The position numbers and the translations under genes are program-made. Positions 46,537 to 56,993 of a stretch of 64,000 nucleotides of DNA are shown in pieces. Numbering within the stretch: position 1 is the stretch's first letter; every line of letters starts with the position of its first letter. The notes beneath the pieces are model-generated. The model ran no database searches. It was not told the origin of the DNA and saw only the letters and a list, made by a program, of their open reading frames with translations. Origin of the DNA: CAVWXT01 sp963759115 (GTDB lineage Bacteria; Planctomycetota; Planctomycetia; Pirellulales; Thermoguttaceae); NCBI GenBank assembly GCA_963759115.1, contig CAVWXT010000001.1:124001-188000 (forward strand), read 5' to 3'.

Positions 46537-48272
46537 ATGGCAAGCTATCAACGATTACACATGGCGCGGGGACTCGCCGGAATGGCGGCGTTGCTGGTTG
46601 CCGGTCTCGTGGGCGTCCCGTCAAGGGCGACGGGCGCCGCCGCCACCCCACCGCCGGCCGCAGAAACGAAGCCCCTCAAGGCGTCGGAGCCCACGGCAGC
46701 CGACAAATTGGCCCTCGAAGAACAGCGCATCGCCGACAAATACAAGCATCTGGAGGACGTGCTCCTGCGCATGGCCGAGCTGAACGCCGCGACCGATCCC
46801 CGCCGGGCGGCCCTGCTGAGGAAAGCCGTCGAGCAGAGCAAAGACCGCCTGGTCGGCGTCCGCTTCGAACGGCTCGTCGAGTTGCTCGGCAAGGACCAGC
46901 TCTCCCGAGCGATGGAGAACCAAACGGAACTGGATCAGGACCTCCGCGCGCTCCTGGAACTGTTGATGAGCGAGAACCGCGAGAAGAGCCTCAAGAGCCA
47001 GAAGGAACGCATCCGGGAATACCTCAAGCGGATCGGCGAAATCATCGCGCAGCAGAACGGCATCCAAGGCCGTACGGCCGGCGGCGACGACCCGAAACGG
47101 CTGGCCGGCGACCAGGCAAACCTGGCCGGCAAGACCGGCAAGCTGGCCGACGACATCCGCAAGAACGAAGAAGGCAAGGTCGACGACAAGAACGCCAAGG
47201 GCGGCAGCAAGGACTCCAAGGGCGACGGCAAGCAGGCCAAAGACGCCGACAAAGTGCCGAAGGGCGACGGCAAACAGGCCAAAGGCGAAGGCAAGAACGC
47301 CAAGGGCGAAAGCAAGGACAGCCAGGGCGAGGGCAAAGACGGCAAGAGTGGCGGCAAGCAATCCAAAGACGCCGGCAAGAATTCCCAGGGCGAGGCACAG
47401 GATTCGCCGTCGGACGGCAGCGATCAGGCCCAACAGCAGGATCAGTCGGGCAACCCCGCCCGCAAACGTCTGCAAGCCGCCCAGCAGCGCATGAAGGAGG
47501 CCGAAGAGGCGCTGAAGAAGACCCAACTCGACCCGGCCGGCAAGAAAGAGGAGGAAGCCCGGACGGAACTCGAAAAGGCCAAGGCGGAATTGGAGGAGAT
47601 TCTCCGCCAGCTCCGCCAGGAGGAAGTGGAGCGGATGCTGGCCATGCTCGAAGCCCGTTTCCGCAAGATGCTGCAAATGCAGGAGGAAGTCTACGAGGGC
47701 ACGCTCAGGCTGGACAAAGTGCCCTCGGCCGAACGGACCCACAACCACGAAATCGAGTCCAGCCGCTTGAGCGGCCGCGAGACGCAGATCGTCGTCGAGA
47801 TCGACAAGGCCCTGTCGGTGTTGCGCGACGAAGGCAGTGCGGTGGCTTTCCTGGAGGCCGCCGAGCAGATTCGCGAAGACATGCAGCAGGTCGTGCAGCG
47901 ATTGGCCCAGGCCAAGGTGGGCAAGACGACGCAAGACATCGAAGAAGACGTGATGGACGCCTTGAAAGAGATCATCGACGCCCTGAAGAAGGCCCAGAAA
48001 GACCAGCAGAACAAGAAGAAGCCGCCCCGCCAGCAATCGGGCGAGCCGCAAGACCCGCCGCTGGTCGACACGCTTGGCCGAGTTGAAGATGATCCGCGCC
48101 TTGCAGATGCGGGTCAACACCCGCACGAGCCCGCTATTCGAAACTGGTCGAGGGCAACGACGGCGAGCAGGCCGAGAACGCGGAACTGGTCGACGCGCTC
48201 AAGCGGCTGGCCGAGCGCCAGCAGCGGATCCATCGCGTCACCCACGACCTGCAAACGGGGAGAAACCAATGA
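46537..48272 (+). CDS. Exported coiled-coil protein with Lys/Asp/Gly repeat (frameshifts)
   Basis: ATG 46537 with signal peptide (GLAGMAALLVAGLVGVPSRA). Long helices (LALEEQRIADKYKHLEDVLL; RERIREYLKRIGEIIAQQNG type) surround a low-complexity region (about residues 205-305) of the type KGDGKQAKGEGKNAKG. A second coiled coil follows (RLQAAQQRMKEAEEALKKTQ; ELEEILRQLRQEEVERMLAM). Breaks near 48074 and 48131 are mended by CG units, giving AELKMIRALQMRVNTRT, then KLVEGNDGEQAENAELVDAL and the stop at 48272. ATGA overlap with the next gene. Probably a periplasmic structural protein. Confidence 0.7.
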
Positions 48273-49328
48273 ACCGGCCAAGAATCATGACGGCGCTGTG
48301 TGCAATCGCCGCGTTGCTGCTGGCTGCCGTGCCGGCGCGGGGCGAATCGGCGGAGGCCCTGGCACGAGCGGCGGCCTGGAAGCCGCCCGCCGTTGAGGAT
48401 GTCAAGGCCCAGGTGGCCGTCTGGCTGGATGCCAAGAAGGTGGAACCGGCCACGCGCGCCAAGGTGGAATCGCTCTGGTCGAATCTCCCGGCGAAGATCT
48501 CCGAGGATGAGGTGCTGGAGCGGCTCGTGGGCACCTTCGCGCTGATCGATCCGAACGCCGCCAAGTTGGTGACGACGTGCTCGCAGCCGCGGAGCCAGTT
48601 GGTGGTTCCCCGCCAGCCCTGGCTCACCGACGGCAGCGCGCCGCCGCTGTTGGCCAACAACCTGCGGCTGTTCTACGCCCGCTGGCTGGTGCACGAGTCG
48701 TTGTTCGACGAGGCCCAGGAGCAGCTTGCGGGGCTCACGCCGGGCGACGTGGTGGCCCCCGCCTCGCTGTTGTTCTACCAGAGCGTGGTGTGTCATGCCT
48801 TGCTGAACAAGGAGTCGGGCCTGAAGTCGATCGACGAGTTGCTGCAAGGCGAGCAAGCCAGCCCGCGGCGCTACGTCGCCCTGGCGCGGCTGATGCAGGA
48901 GGACCTGAAGGGGCTGGAAGACGACACGCTCGATCACATCGCCCGGCGCATGGAGGACATCCGCCGCCGCCTCGACTTGGGCCGCGCCGGGCCGAAGGTC
49001 CGCGACGGTGGAGGACGGCGTCATCGAGTCGCTCGACAAGCTCATCAAGAAGATCGAGGAGCAACAGCAACAGCAGGACGCCGCCAGCGCCGCCCGGAAC
49101 AACATCCGCTCCAGCAGTCCCGCCCAGGAAAGCCAGATTATCGGCGGGAAAGGGCCGGGCGACGTGGAGAAGAAGAACATCGGCTCCAGCAACGGCTGGG
49201 GCGATTTGCCGCCCAAGGAGCGCGAGGCGGCCATGCAGGACGTCGGCCGCGATTTCCCCTCCCACTACCGCGACGTCATCGAACAATACTTCCGCCGCCT
49301 GGCCGCCGAGGAAAGCAACGAGAAATGA
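48269..49328 (+). CDS. Exported protein of unknown function (frameshift)
   Basis: ATG 48269 overlaps the previous stop. Signal peptide IMTALCAIAALLLAAVPARG. Helical, TPR-like mature part: VKAQVAVWLDAKKVEPATRA, LRLFYARWLVHESLFDEAQE, VALARLMQEDLKGLEDDTLD. A CG loss near 49004 moves the frame to VIESLDKLIKKIEEQQQQQD, then NGWGDLPPKEREAAMQDVGR and SHYRDVIEQYFRRLAAEE to 49328. About 352 residues. The 'WGDLPPKERE' segment is a recurring motif in planctomycete exported proteins; its role is unknown. Confidence 0.68.
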
Positions 49329-49344
49329 GCCGACGTTGCAGCAC

Positions 49345-50539
49345 ATGAGCAGCATCTTTCTCGCCCTCTTGCTGACCGCTGCCGCGCCGCCGTTCGAGGT
49401 GCAAACGCTGGACGGCAAGACGCTCGTGGGCCCGTTGGCGGAGTTGACGGCCGACCGCTTGAGCGTCGACACGGCCGACGGCCGGATCTCGCTGGAGCCC
49501 GAGAAGCTTCTCGTCGCTCTCCGCCGCGCAGAAGTCCGCGCCGGCCCGGTTCACGTCCGGCGTGGTGGTGGAACTGGTGGACGGTTCGACGATCTTCGGG
49601 CGGCAGTACGTGGTGCAGGGCAACCGGGCCAAGATCACGCTGCACGACGGCGAGGACATCGACGTCCCCGCCAGCGCCGTCCGCACGGTGCAGCTTCAGC
49701 AGAAATCGGGCGCGCCGGCCGCCGAATGGTCGCGACTGACCGGCTCGAAGGCCGACAGCGACCTGCTGGTGGTCGGTCAAGGACCAGATCGATCGACTAC
49801 CACAAGGGCGTGCTCCACGACGTGACGGAGGACGCCGTCCACTTCGATCTCGACGGCGACGTGTTGCCGGTGAAGCGGACGAAGATCTATGGGCTCGTCT
49901 ATCACCACGGGGCCGGGACCGAACTGCCGCCGGCAGTGTGCCGGATTACCGACGCCGCGGGCTCGCAGTGGTCGGCCAACACACTGAGCCTTTCCGAGAA
50001 GCTGCAATGGACCACGCCCAGCGGCGTCTCGACCGTCTCCAGCCGCTGGAGAAGATCGTGAAGATCGATTTTTCCGGCGGCAAGCTGGTCGTACTTGAGC
50101 GACCTGAAGCCCGACTCCGTTGCCTGGACGCCCTATTTCGGCACCGCGAAGCCGCTGCCGGCGATGGAGCAGTTCTACGCGCCGCGGTACGACCGCGGCT
50201 TCGATGCCGATCCGCTGCGGCTGGGCGGCACTGCCATACGGCAAGGGCCTGGCGCTCCACAGCCGCACCGAGATCGTCTATCGCCTGCCCGGCCGCGTAC
50301 CAGCGGTTTCAGGCCGTCGTGGGAATCGACGACGCGGTGCGCCCGGCGGCAAGGTGCGGTTGGTGGTGCGCGGCGACGACAAGGTGCTGTTCGAGGCGGT
50401 CGTTGCCGGCAGCGACGCCCCGCAGCCGGTGGATCTCGACCTGGCGGGCGTGCGGCGGCTGACGATCCTGGCCGATTTCGCCGATGGCCCCAACGTGGGC
50501 GACCACCTGCTGTTGTGCAACGCGAGGCTCAGCAAATGA
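49345..50539 (+). CDS. Exported NPCBM-domain protein (frameshifts)
   Basis: ATG 49345: IFLALLLTAAAPPFEVQTLD (signal peptide), then small beta strands (LAELTADRLSVDTADGRISL). The second half, across several frames, is GVVVELVDGSTIFGRQYVVQ, DYHKGVLHDVTEDAVHFDLD and YLSDLKPDSVAWTPYFGTA-type, then PYGKGLALHSRTEIVYRLPG and RFQAVVGIDDAVRP, KVRLVVRGDDKVLFEAVVAG, LTILADFADGPNVGDHLLLC. The last four are an NPCBM/NEW2 carbohydrate-binding-like domain. Eight shifts (about 49512, 49778, 49794, 50043, 50090, 50235, 50296, 50342) fit CG-unit or single-base losses. About 400 residues. Overlaps the next gene by ATGA. Confidence 0.7.
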
Positions 50540-52327
50540 AACGCGCATTGTCTGGCATTCGCGACTGGTGACGGCGATCGCGTCGGCTGGCGGCCGCGGC
50601 GCCCGAGCCCGGCCGTGCTCGACGCCGAGGCGCAGCGGGTCGCCGTGATGAACAAGGCGAAGGACTGCGTGTTGGCCGTGTTCGCGGCCAACGGGCAGGG
50701 CGGCGGCTCGGGCGTGGTCATTTCGCCCGACGGCTACGCCCTGAGCAATTTCCACGTCGTGCTGCCCTGCGGCAAGGCGCATGCAATGCGGCATGGCCGA
50801 CGGCAAGGTATACGACGCCGTGATCGTGGGCATCGACCCCACCGGCGACGTCGGGCTGGTGAAACTCTTCGGCCGCGACGATTTCCCTTACGCCGAATTG
50901 GGCGACAGCGACCGGCTTCGTGCCGGCGACTGGGTCTTCGCCATGGGGAACCCGTTCCTGCTGGCCACCGACCTGCAGCCGACCGTCACCTACGGGATCG
51001 TCTCCGGCGTACACCGCTACCAGTTCCCGGCGGGCACGCTGCTGGAATACGCCGACTGCATCCAGACCGACGCCTCGATCAACCCCGGCAATTCGGGCGG
51101 CCCGCTGTTCGACGCCGAGGGGCGGCTGGTCGGCATCAACGGCCGGGGCTCGTTCGAAAAACGCGGCCGGGTGAACGTCGGCGTGGGCTATGCCATCTCG
51201 ATCAACCAGATCAAGAACTTTCTCGGCAGCGCTTCGCAGCGGCCGGATCGTCGATCACGCCACGCTCGGCGCCCGCGTCGACGCCGACGCCGAAGGCCGC
51301 GTCGTCGTGACCGACATCCTCGAAAGTTCCGACGCCTACCGCCGCGGGCTCCGCTACGACGACGAGATCGTCAGTTTCGGCGGCCGGCCGATCTCTACGC
51401 CCAACGGATTCAAGAACGTGCTGGGAATCTTTCCCAAGGGCTGGCGCGTGCCGCTGAGCTATCGCCGCGACGGCAAGCGCTACGACGTCCTGGTCCGGCT
51501 GACGGGCGTACACAGCCAGGCGGAATTGCTGGAGACGGCGGTCGGCCGCCCGCCCGAGCGCGCCGATGCCCTTGCCCAAACCCAAGGACGAGCCGCAAGC
51601 CGGGCCCGCGCGAAGGCGAAAGGCCGAAAGAGCGGCCGAAGCGGCTGCCCATTCCCGGTTTGCCCGGCAATCGCCCGCCCGCCCACGCCGAGGCGCCGGT
51701 GCCGGAAATCGTCAGGAAACATTTCGAGGAGAAGCGGGGCTTCGCCAACTACTACTTCAACAAGCTCAATCAGGAGCGCGTCTGGAAGGCGTGGAACGCC
51801 CGCGCGAATCTGGCCGGAACGGCCGGCGATTGGACGCTCTCGGGACCGCTGGAACAGCGGCGGGGAGTTCCGCTTCCAATTGACCGACGGACGGCGCGTC
51901 GCTGAAGCTGCCCTCCGCGGAGACGAAATGGAACGCCGGCGACGAACTGGCCGCCTCGCTGCTGCCGGCCCACAGCGGCGGACTGCTGCCCGCGCTGTAT
52001 CTCTGGCGAAGGCTGGCCGTCGAGGGGCTCGGCCGCTTCGGCCAGGTTTATTACTACGGCACGGCGCCGCTGCCGGGCCACGAGGGACTGGTCGACGTGC
52101 TGGTCGGTTCGCACAAGGGCTGGAGTGCCGCTTCTACTTCGACCCGGCCGAGGGCTACCTGCTGGCCATGGAGATGGTTTCCCGACGAACAGTCCGACCC
52201 CTGCGAGGTCTATTTCTCCGATTACCGCGAGATGGAGGGCCGTATCTGGCCGGGACAGATGGAGGTCCGTTACGGCGACGAGTTGTTTGCCGTGTTGAAG
52301 ATCAACGAAGTGCGGGTTGAGAAGTAG
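50536..52327 (+). CDS. Trypsin-like serine protease with PDZ domain, catalytically complete (frameshifts)
   Basis: ATG 50536. S1C (HtrA/DegP-like) domain: SGVVISPDGYALSNFHVV with the catalytic His, GIDPTGDVGLVKLFGRDD with Asp, and ASINPGNSGGPLFDAEGRLV with the catalytic Ser in GNSGGP. A PDZ domain follows (RVVVTDILESSDAYRRGLRY, DDEIVSFGGRPISTPNGFKN), then a Pro/Lys-rich linker and a C-terminal domain (FEEKRGFANYYFNKLNQERV; RYGDELFAVLKINEVRVEK). Breaks near 50562, 50576, 50611, 50785, 51236 and beyond 51560 fit losses at CGCG/GCGC or CC. Stop at 52327. Exported; likely an envelope protease or chaperone. Confidence 0.75.
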
Positions 52328-52328
52328 G

Positions 52329-52522
52329 AAGACTGCAAATTGAAAAATGCAAATTGCAAATTGAGAATTGCATCCGCGTGGCGAACGCAGTCGGCGAGAC
52401 TGCTCGTGCGATCGTGCGAACGGTCGCGCAGATCGCACTGCTCACAGTTCCCACGCAGAGCGTCGGAAGTGGTTCCACGTCTGCAATTTGCAATTTTCAA
52501 TTTTCAATTTGCAATTTGCCTC
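52329..52522. repeat. Heptamer inverted array (GCAAATT type) overlapping a gene start
   Basis: AAAATGCAAATTGCAAATTG and onward (52341-52372) pairs with CAATTTGCAATTTTCAATTT and onward (52488-52522), about 120 nt apart. Units are 7 nt (GCAAATT / AATTTGC). The right arm contains the only in-frame start (TTG 52509) of the next gene. Confidence 0.8.
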
Positions 52523-53539
52523 TGCCTTCTCCTCTGTTGCTTCTCTGCTCTCCGCGCCGGCCTCGCTCGTCGACACGATCGACCAGGTCCAGCCGAAGAT
52601 GGTGAAGATTTACGGGGCGGGCGGATTCCGCGGCATGGAAGCCTACCAGAGCGGCATCCTCATTTCGCCCGAGGGCCACATCCTCACCGGCGTTCAGCCA
52701 CGTGCTCGACACCGACTACATCACGGCCGTGCTGGCCGACGGCCGGAAGTTCGAGGCGAAGCTGCTGGGCGCCGATCCGCGGCTGGAGGTGGCCGTGCTG
52801 AAGATCGACGCGGCCGGCCTGCCCTGTTTCGATCTGGCCAAGGCGGCGCAGGCCGAGGCCGGCGCCGGCGTGCTGGCCTTCAGCAATCTCTTCGGCGTGG
52901 CCGACGGGCAACGAGCCGGCGAGCGTGCAGACGGGGCACGATCTCGGTGGTGACGCGGCTGGACGCCCGGCGCGGCGTGGTCGACACGCCCTATCGCGGC
53001 CCGGTCTACGTGCTCGACGTGACCACGAACAACCCCGGCGCCGCCGGCGGCGGCGCTGGTGACCCGCCGCGGGGAATTGCTCGGGCATGTTGGGCAAGGA
53101 GCTCCGCAATTCGCTGAACAACACGTGGCTGAACTACGCCATTCCCGTCGACGAACTCCGCCGCGTCGGTCGAGGAGATCCGCGCCGGCAAGTTCGTCGC
53201 CCGGCGGGAGGCCGAGACCGCCAAAAAGCCGTCGCGGCTCGCTCGATCTGGCGATCGCTGGGAATCGTGCTGATTCCCGACGTGTTGGAGCGGACGCCGC
53301 CCTACGTGGATCACGTGCGGCCCGGCTCGCCCGCCGAGAAGGCCGGCATTCGCCCCGACGACCTGGTCCTCCTGTTGGGCGAGCGCCTGATCCAGTCCTG
53401 CAAGGCCCTGGCGTCGGAATTGGAGTACGTCGATTATGAGGACGCGGTCAAGCTGACGGTGCTGCGCGGGCAGGAGTTGATCGACGTTTCGCTGCGGTCC
53501 GCCGGCGAGCCGCCGGCACCGAAGAAGGGGCAACCATGA
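52509..53539 (+). CDS. Trypsin-like/PDZ protein lacking the catalytic serine (frameshifts)
   Basis: Start probably TTG 52509 within a heptamer array, giving a signal peptide (FASAFSSVASLLSAPASL). S1C-like fold: YQSGILISPEGHILTG, then SHVLDTDYITAVLADG retaining the His. The Asp position reads RLEVAVLKI and the Ser position TTNNPGAAGG in place of GNSGG, so the nucleophile is missing. A PDZ domain follows (VDHVRPGSPAEKAGIRPDDL). Breaks near 52695, 52912, 53060, 53168 and 53200 fit one-base or CG losses. Stop at 53539, ATGA overlap with the next gene. Likely a pseudoprotease or regulator. Confidence 0.65.
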
Positions 53540-55507
53540 TTGTCGGTTCACGCATGTTCTTCGTACTGGCGGCGGCCTGGTGCTCGTTGGCGGCGCTGCC
53601 CGCCGCGGCGGCCGACGACCTGGACGCGCAGCAACAGGCGGCCTTCGCCGCGGCGGTCGATCGCGTGGCGCCGGCCGTGGTTCGCATCGAGACCGTCGGC
53701 GGCCTGGAGCAGGTCGACCGCGTGCTGTTCGGCACCGGGCCCGACGACGGGGCTGGTGGTCGACCCGGACGGCTACATCGTTTCCAGCGCGTTCAACTTC
53801 GTCAACAAGCCGACGTCGATCCTCGTGCGGCTGCCCGACGGCGTGCGCAAGCCGGCGAAGCTCGTGGCCACCGATCATTCCCGCATGATCGTGCTGCTGA
53901 AGATCGACGTCGACCATCCGCTGCCGGTCTGCGAGATCGCGCCGCGAAGCCGAGATGCGCGTCGGCCAGTGGGCGATCGCCGTGGGCCGGACCTTCGAGA
54001 GCGATCGCCCCAACATGGCGGTGGGCATCCTCAGCGCGCTGGACCGCGTCTGGGGCAAGGCCATCCAGACCGACGCCGCCGTCTCGCCCAACAACTACGG
54101 CGGGCCGCTGGTGGACATCCGCGGCCGCGTCCTGGGCGTGCTCGTGCCGCTCTCGCCGGAAGCCGACCGATGAAGTGGCCGGCGTCGACTGGTACGATTC
54201 GGGCATCGGCTTCGCCATCCCCGCCGAACACATCCAGCAAGTCTTGCCCCGATTGAAGAAGGGCGAGGACCTGTATCCCGGGCAGGCGGGCATCAGCCTG
54301 AAGGGGCCCAATCTCTACACCGGCGAGCCGATCATCGCCGCCTGCCGTCCGAAGTGCCCCGCCGCGGCGGCCGGATTGAAGGCCGACGACCGCATCGTCG
54401 AGATCGACGGCCGCAAGATCGCCCGCGCGGCCGAAGTCAAAGAGGAACTCGGCCGCCGCTACGCCGGCGACAAAGTGCAGATGGCCGTGCTGCGCGGCAA
54501 AGAGCAGCGCATCCAGCGCGAACTCGAGCTCGTGGCGAAACTCGAACCCTTCCAGCACGGCTTCCTCGGCATCCTACCCATGCGCACCGGGGACGAAAAG
54601 GGCGTCACCGTCCGCTACGTGTACCCCGAGAGCCCCGCGGCCGCGGCGGGAATCGCGGCGGGCGACGTGCTTCGTCTCGCTCCAAGGCGAGCCGATCCAG
54701 GGCCGGCTCGAACTTGTGCAGAAAGTCGGCGCCTGCGAACCGGGGACGGAGGTTCAAGTCGAAGTCCGCCGAGCCGACAGCCTGCGGAAGTTGAAGCTCA
54801 ACGCTGGCCTCACTGCCCGAGGACCTGCCGCCCAACGAACTGCCGCCGGCCCGAGGCCAAGGCGGCGCGGGCGAGTCCGATCGCCCCACGGTGGGCGCGA
54901 TGCCGTTGAAGGTCCCCGAGTTTCCCAACGAGGTTTGGGCCTACGTGCCCGAGGGCTATCGACGCGGACGTGCCGCATGGCGTGGTGGTGTGGCTGCACG
55001 CCCCCGGCGGCTTCAAGTGGCCGGAGTTGCTGGCCCGCTGGAAGCCGCTTTGCGACCGGCACGACTTGATCCTGGTGGCGCCCAAGTCGGCCGATGCGGC
55101 CCGCTGGAACCCCGGCGAGCTGGCCCTGGTCGACCGGTTGCTGGCCGAAGTCACGACCACCTACAACGTGGATCCGGCCCGCGTGGTCGTGCACGGTTAT
55201 GAAGGGGGCGGTTCGCTGGCTTTCATGGCGGCGTTGCGGAATCGCGACGTGATTCGCGCGGTGGCCGCCGTCGAAGCGGTGCTGCCCGGCCAGCCGCCCG
55301 AGAACGACCCGCTGCACCGCCTGGCGATCTACGTGGGCAAGGCCGGCAAGTCGCCCCATGCCCGGCGGATCGAACGCGGCCGTGGCCGCGATGCGTGCCC
55401 TGAAGATTCCGGTCACCGTGAAGAACCTGGGCGAGGTTGCCCGCTACTTGAATCCCGAAGAGTTGGCGGAACTCGCGCGATGGATCGATACGTTGGACCG
55501 AATCTGA
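53536..55507 (+). CDS. Degenerate trypsin-like/PDZ protein fused to an alpha/beta-hydrolase-like domain (frameshifts)
   Basis: ATG 53536; signal peptide [20 protein letters not shown]. The S1C-like domain has lost all three catalytic residues: the His region reads [14 protein letters not shown], the Asp region [13 protein letters not shown], and the Ser region [14 protein letters not shown]. Two PDZ-like domains follow ([40 protein letters not shown]). From about 54940 there is an esterase-like alpha/beta fold: [40 protein letters not shown] with GYEGG where a nucleophile elbow (GxSxG) would be, so again lacking Ser. Breaks near 53750, 53945, 54168, 54672, 54815, 54965 and 55372. Stop at 55507. 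Confidence 0.65.
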
Positions 55508-55653
55508 CCCAAGGGAGGGGGGTTGTCGCAGACTCGCTCCGACGCTCATCGCCCTTGATTCCTTATCGCTTGTCGCCGTATCGCCGCTTCTTCAAGGGAG
55601 CGGTCCGCAAAAGAACGGTATGCCAACCAGATAGGATTACGAACAGATATGGG

Positions 55654-55681
55654 TTGACATGTTATTATCTTATCATATAAT
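55654..55681 (+). promoter_or_regulatory. Consensus sigma70 promoter
   Basis: TTGACA (55654-55659), 16-bp AT-rich spacer, TATAAT (55676-55681). Both hexamers match the consensus exactly. Transcription would start near 55688, about 40 nt before the AAA ATPase gene. Surrounding DNA is markedly AT-rich compared with the window. Confidence 0.75.
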
Positions 55682-55727
55682 ATTATTACGCTTCGTAACA
55701 CAACATGCAATCGAGAGACTATGACGC

Positions 55728-56940
55728 ATGAAGGGCAGTCACGTAAATCCGTATTCGCCGGGAGCAGGGCACTCGCCCCCATTTTTAGCGGGTCGCGAAC
55801 AAAAAATTGCGGCTTTCCGTGATTACCTTCAACAGACCGAAATACTGAAGAATGTCATTCTGACGGGGCTCTGGGGCACCGGAAAAACGGTGCTCATGGA
55901 CAACAGATTCAAGCCGGTGGCTCAAGATGACGGCTGGGTATGGGTTGGATCGGACCTTGCCGAATCGTCATTTCTAAGTGAGACCAATCTCTGCATCCGC
56001 TTGCTTACGGATTTAGCAGTCTTCACGTCCAGTCTTTCGACGGCGGCTCCAGATGGGACTCTAGGATTTGACACAAGCCGGAAGAAGCAATCGCTGTCGT
56101 TTGACTTCTTGGTAACCTACTTTGAGTCGCAACCTGGGCTCACGGTTGACAAGTTGAAAGCTACGCTGGAGTTTGTGTGGACTGTTGCCAGCGCACGGGG
56201 CACAAAAGGCGTTGTATTTGCCTACGACGAAGCCCAAGTCGTTCGAGACAGAGAGGACAAAGAGCAATACCCTCTTGCTGTGCTTCTCGAGAACCTTTCA
56301 GTCAATCCAGAGGAAAGGTGTGAGGTTCTTTCTCTTGCTGACCGGCCTTCCCACGTTGTTTCCAAAGCTGGTCGAATCTCGTACCTATGCCGAACGGATG
56401 TTTGCGGTTGTTGAAATTGGGCGACTCTCTCAACAGGCGTCGCGGGAGGCTATAGAAGTGCCCTTGAAAGCGAGTCGATGGAAGTTTACCGAGGATGGGG
56501 TCAAGAAGATTATCGAGGTATCCGACGGATACCCATATTTCATCCAGTTTATTTGTCGTGAAACATTTGACCACCTGATCGCGAAGCCCGACGATCCGAC
56601 GATTCCAATTGATGCGATCGTCAGAAAACTGGATTCTGATTTTTTCGCAGGACGATGGGAGAACGTTACCGATCGCCAGAGGGATCTCTTGTATTGTATC
56701 GCGCAACTCCAACGTGCCGACGAAGAGTTTACCATCAGCGAAATCGTCGACGCTGCAAAGACCTTGGGTATCAAACCCTTTGTCTACGGAGATGTGAGTC
56801 AGGCCCTGCCTCGACTAATTGAGAAAGGTCTGATTTACAAGAATCGTCACGGGAAGTACTGTTTTGCTGTTCCGCTGTTCAGCGGGTTCATCAAACGCCG
56901 GTTCCACCTGCCAGACGATCAGAGGCGACTATTGGAATGA
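55728..56940 (+). CDS. AAA/STAND-type ATPase (frameshift)
   Basis: ATG 55728. PFLAGREQKIAAFRDYLQQT precedes Walker A NVILTGLWGTGKTVLMDN; Walker B is KGVVFAYDEAQVVRD. After a break near 56302 the frame reads GVRFFLLLTGLPTLFPKLVE, KIIEVSDGYPYFIQFICRET and a winged-helix-like tail (ISEIVDAAKTLGIKPFVYGD; ALPRLIEKGLIYKNRHGKYC). About 404 residues, resembling Orc1/Cdc6-like and other COG1672-type ATPases. GC is lower than in all neighbours, and codon use differs, which suggests transfer. It stands alone behind a consensus promoter. Function unknown; a defence role is possible but unsupported. Confidence 0.65.
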
Positions 56941-56993
56941 ACGTTCGGGAGGAATAACTGGGGCGGGGGTCCCTATTCCGGGACAACAAGGGG

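Noticed and set aside
55728..56940. AAA ATPase as part of a complete antiphage system
   Set aside because: No adjacent nuclease, reverse transcriptase, toxin or other effector is seen. One ATPase alone does not support a defence system.
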